A stretch of DNA of 7,571 bases. Source: an uncultured Collinsella sp. (GTDB lineage Bacteria; Actinomycetota; Coriobacteriia; Coriobacteriales; Coriobacteriaceae). A program made the position numbers and the translations under genes. This document shows positions 5,664 through 7,571 of this stretch, piece by piece. Below the pieces are notes generated by a model. The model was not told where the DNA came from. It worked only from the letters and a program-made list of their open reading frames with translations, and did not search any database. Position 1 is the first letter of the stretch; each line of letters starts with the position of its first letter. Location: assembly GCA_905204635.1 (NCBI GenBank), contig CAJLAN010000074.1:1-7571 (forward strand), read 5' to 3'.

Positions 5664-7571
5664 ATGAAGAACATCCTGCATCTGTTTAAGCGCGATGTCC
5701 AAAACGTGTCTCGCTCCGTGATCGGCTTGGTTGTCGTGATGGGCCTCATTATCGTACCGTGTCTGTACGCGTGGTTTAACATCGCCGGCAGCTGGGATCC
5801 GTACGGCAACACCGGCAATCTTAAGATCGCCGTGGTCAACACCGATGAGGGTTACGAGAGCGATTTGATCCCCGTCGAGGTTAACGTGGGCGAAAACGTG
5901 ACCGCCACCCTACGCGGCAACGAGAGCTTCGATTGGGTTGTGCTCAACAATCGCGAAAAGGCTATCGAGGGCGTTAAGTCGGGCGCGTACTATGCTGCCG
6001 TCGTTATCCCCAAAACGTTTAGCGCTGACATGATGACGCTTTTCTCGACCGACGTGAAACACGCCGATATCGAGTTTTACGAGAACCAGAAGGCCAACGC
6101 CATTGCGCAGATCGTGACCGAGAAGGGTTCGAGTGCCGTTCAGAGCCAGGTTAACGAAACTTTTACCGAGACCATTACGAGCATCGGTCTTAAGACGGTG
6201 TCCAGCCTGCTCGATTACATGAGCACCGACCAGGTCAGCAACTTTATCGCCAACCTGTCCTCGACGCTTGGCGATTCGATTGAGGACCTGCGAGACGTTC
6301 AGGCAAATGCTTCGTCGCTGGCGGGCATTTTGAGCTCTACGTCCGATTCGTTGACGTCGGCGAGCGGTATGCTCCAGCAGACGGGTACGGTCGATGAGTC
6401 GACCAAGCGGTTGATGGAGCATGCCAAGAGCGGCATGAGCGATTCCAAAGAAGCGCTGAAGGCCGCCAACGACGCCATCAACGCCGCGATTGACGGAAGC
6501 GCTGGCTCGTTCGACAACGTGTCCGCCGAGCTTGCGAAGGCATTCGATGCCGCGAATCAGCATGTTCACCTTACGGTGTCTCAGCTCAACGATGCCGCGG
6601 CGGCGCTCAATACACGTGCCGACGATATCGACGCCACGGCCGACCAGCTCCGCGGCTTTGCCGAGCAGGTCAGTGACGAAAAGCTCCAGGAGAGCCTCAA
6701 GTCTGTGGCAACATCGCTGAACAGGATCGCGGTGGAGTATCGCAACAGCGCCAAGGACCTGACGGCAACTGCTAAGTCCCTTTCTGACAGCATGGCAGAG
6801 GTCAACAGCACGCGTGCCGAAGTCGACCAGGCCATCGCCGATGCCAAGGCGGGCATTTCGGGCGCCAAGTCCGACTACGACTCCACGTTCTCGGTCAAGG
6901 CAAAGGAGCTCAAGAAGACGGTTTCAGGCATCCTGGACTCGCTGGATGGCATCTCGGGCGATCTGGATAGCGCCGTAGACGGCCTGACCAACGCATCCGG
7001 TTCGCTGGCAAAGGGCCTCTCCAAGGCCGCCAAGCTGGTCAACAAGGCTTCCGATCAGCTAGGTGAAGCGTCCGATAAGATCAGTGCGTTTAAGGATGAG
7101 CTCGATGGCGCCCTGATGTCGGACGACCTTGCCACGATCAAGACGATGATTGGCAACGATCCCGAGGGTTTGGCCGTGTCGCTTTCCGGTCCCGTCGCGC
7201 TCGATCGCAAACCGGTCTATCCGATCCGCAACTACGGCTCGGCCATGGCGCCGTTCTACACGATTCTGTCGCTCTGGGTCGGCTCGATCGTGCTGGCGGC
7301 CATGATGAAGGTGTCGGTTGACGATGAGCTTATCAACGAGCTCATCCCCGTACGCCTACACGAGATCTACCTGGGTCGTTACTTGTTCTTTGGCGGTTTG
7401 GCTCTGCTGCAGGCAACGCTCGTGTGCGCGGGCGACATCCTGTTCTTTGGCATCCAGTGCGACAACCCGCTGCAGTTTGTGCTGGCGGGCTGGGTCGCGA
7501 GTCTCGTGTTCTCCAATATCGTCTACACGCTTACGGTTTCGTTTGGCGATATCGGCAAGGCTTTGGCCGGT
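5664..7571 (+). CDS. YhgE/Pip family membrane protein, 3' end cut off
   Basis: This second YhgE/Pip paralogue is open for 636 codons to the window edge without a stop. It begins MKNILHLFKRDVQN, then TM1 (about 17-40), WDPYGNT (44-50), the motif YYAAVVIPKTFS (109-120) shared almost unchanged with its neighbour, and a long polar stalk rich in Ala, Ser, Asp and Lys to about 515. The anchor YPIRNYGSAMAPFY (519-532) is followed by TM2 (about 532-549), TM3 (about 571-596) and TM4 (about 605-628). GIQCDNPLQFVL matches GVQCVSPLLFVL of the partner, including the Cys. The remaining TM helices expected for the family must lie beyond the edge. The start is certain: a near-ideal ribosome binding site and a homologous N-terminus. 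The shared operon and equal stalk length point to joint action with the upstream protein. Confidence 0.93.
   Translation, partial: MKNILHLFKRDVQNVSRSVIGLVVVMGLIIVPCLYAWFNIAGSWDPYGNTGNLKIAVVNTDEGYESDLIPVEVNVGENVTATLRGNESFDWVVLNNREKAIEGVKSGAYYAAVVIPKTFSADMMTLFSTDVKHADIEFYENQKANAIAQIVTEKGSSAVQSQVNETFTETITSIGLKTVSSLLDYMSTDQVSNFIANLSSTLGDSIEDLRDVQANASSLAGILSSTSDSLTSASGMLQQTGTVDESTKRLMEHAKSGMSDSKEALKAANDAINAAIDGSAGSFDNVSAELAKAFDAANQHVHLTVSQLNDAAAALNTRADDIDATADQLRGFAEQVSDEKLQESLKSVATSLNRIAVEYRNSAKDLTATAKSLSDSMAEVNSTRAEVDQAIADAKAGISGAKSDYDSTFSVKAKELKKTVSGILDSLDGISGDLDSAVDGLTNASGSLAKGLSKAAKLVNKASDQLGEASDKISAFKDELDGALMSDDLATIKTMIGNDPEGLAVSLSGPVALDRKPVYPIRNYGSAMAPFYTILSLWVGSIVLAAMMKVSVDDELINELIPVRLHEIYLGRYLFFGGLALLQATLVCAGDILFFGIQCDNPLQFVLAGWVASLVFSNIVYTLTVSFGDIGKALAG

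Noticed and set aside
4473..5702. 409-codon open frame on the minus strand, antisense to the first YhgE/Pip gene
   Set aside because: Its Gln/Asp/His/Arg-rich translation is what antisense reading of membrane-protein codons gives; it has no recognisable domain and overlaps a well-supported gene.
5910..6569. 219-codon minus-strand frame within the second YhgE/Pip gene
   Set aside because: Shadow of the real + strand gene, which is continuous here and matches its paralogue at both ends.
5664..7571. Possible frameshift or pseudogene, since no closed frame exists here
   Set aside because: Reading from ATG 5664 gives 636 uninterrupted codons with the family motifs in order; only the window edge removes the stop codon.

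Overview
The window looks like a chromosomal segment of a moderately high-GC Gram-positive anaerobe, most likely a member of the Coriobacteriia (a Collinsella-like genome). This rests on the GC-rich third codon positions, a Gram-positive-type HtpG controlled by a CIRCE operator, strong Shine-Dalgarno sequences and tandem YhgE/Pip membrane proteins. The taxon is an inference; the window holds no rRNA or other decisive marker.

Layout, all convincing genes on the + strand. Positions 1-160 hold no confident gene, but they carry two AT-rich 29-base hairpin units in inverted orientation (81-156) that differ by one compensatory base pair. Positions 195-255 hold a sigma-70-type promoter followed directly by a near-perfect CIRCE (HrcA) operator. 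These drive htpG (381-2405), a full-length Hsp90 chaperone with its ATPase motifs intact.

The intergenic region 2406-2897 is unusually structured. It has two small perfect hairpins followed by a shared 10-base direct repeat, a nested inverted repeat enclosing the best intrinsic terminator, a 12-bp palindrome, and a 20-bp stem whose three G-U wobbles would survive only in a + strand RNA. A weak promoter overlapping a GTAC dyad then leads into the next operon.

The second operon encodes two size-matched YhgE/Pip paralogues. The first (2898-5663) is complete and has an extra C-terminal two-helix extension. The second (5664 to the right edge) is cut by the window end. They are joined by a stop codon directly followed by ATG, with a very strong ribosome binding site inside the end of the first gene. 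The extracellular stalks, measured between two conserved anchor motifs, are exactly the same length (475 residues) despite divergent sequence, which suggests that the two proteins work as a pair. No functional link between htpG and this operon is visible; the block of terminators and hairpins separates them.
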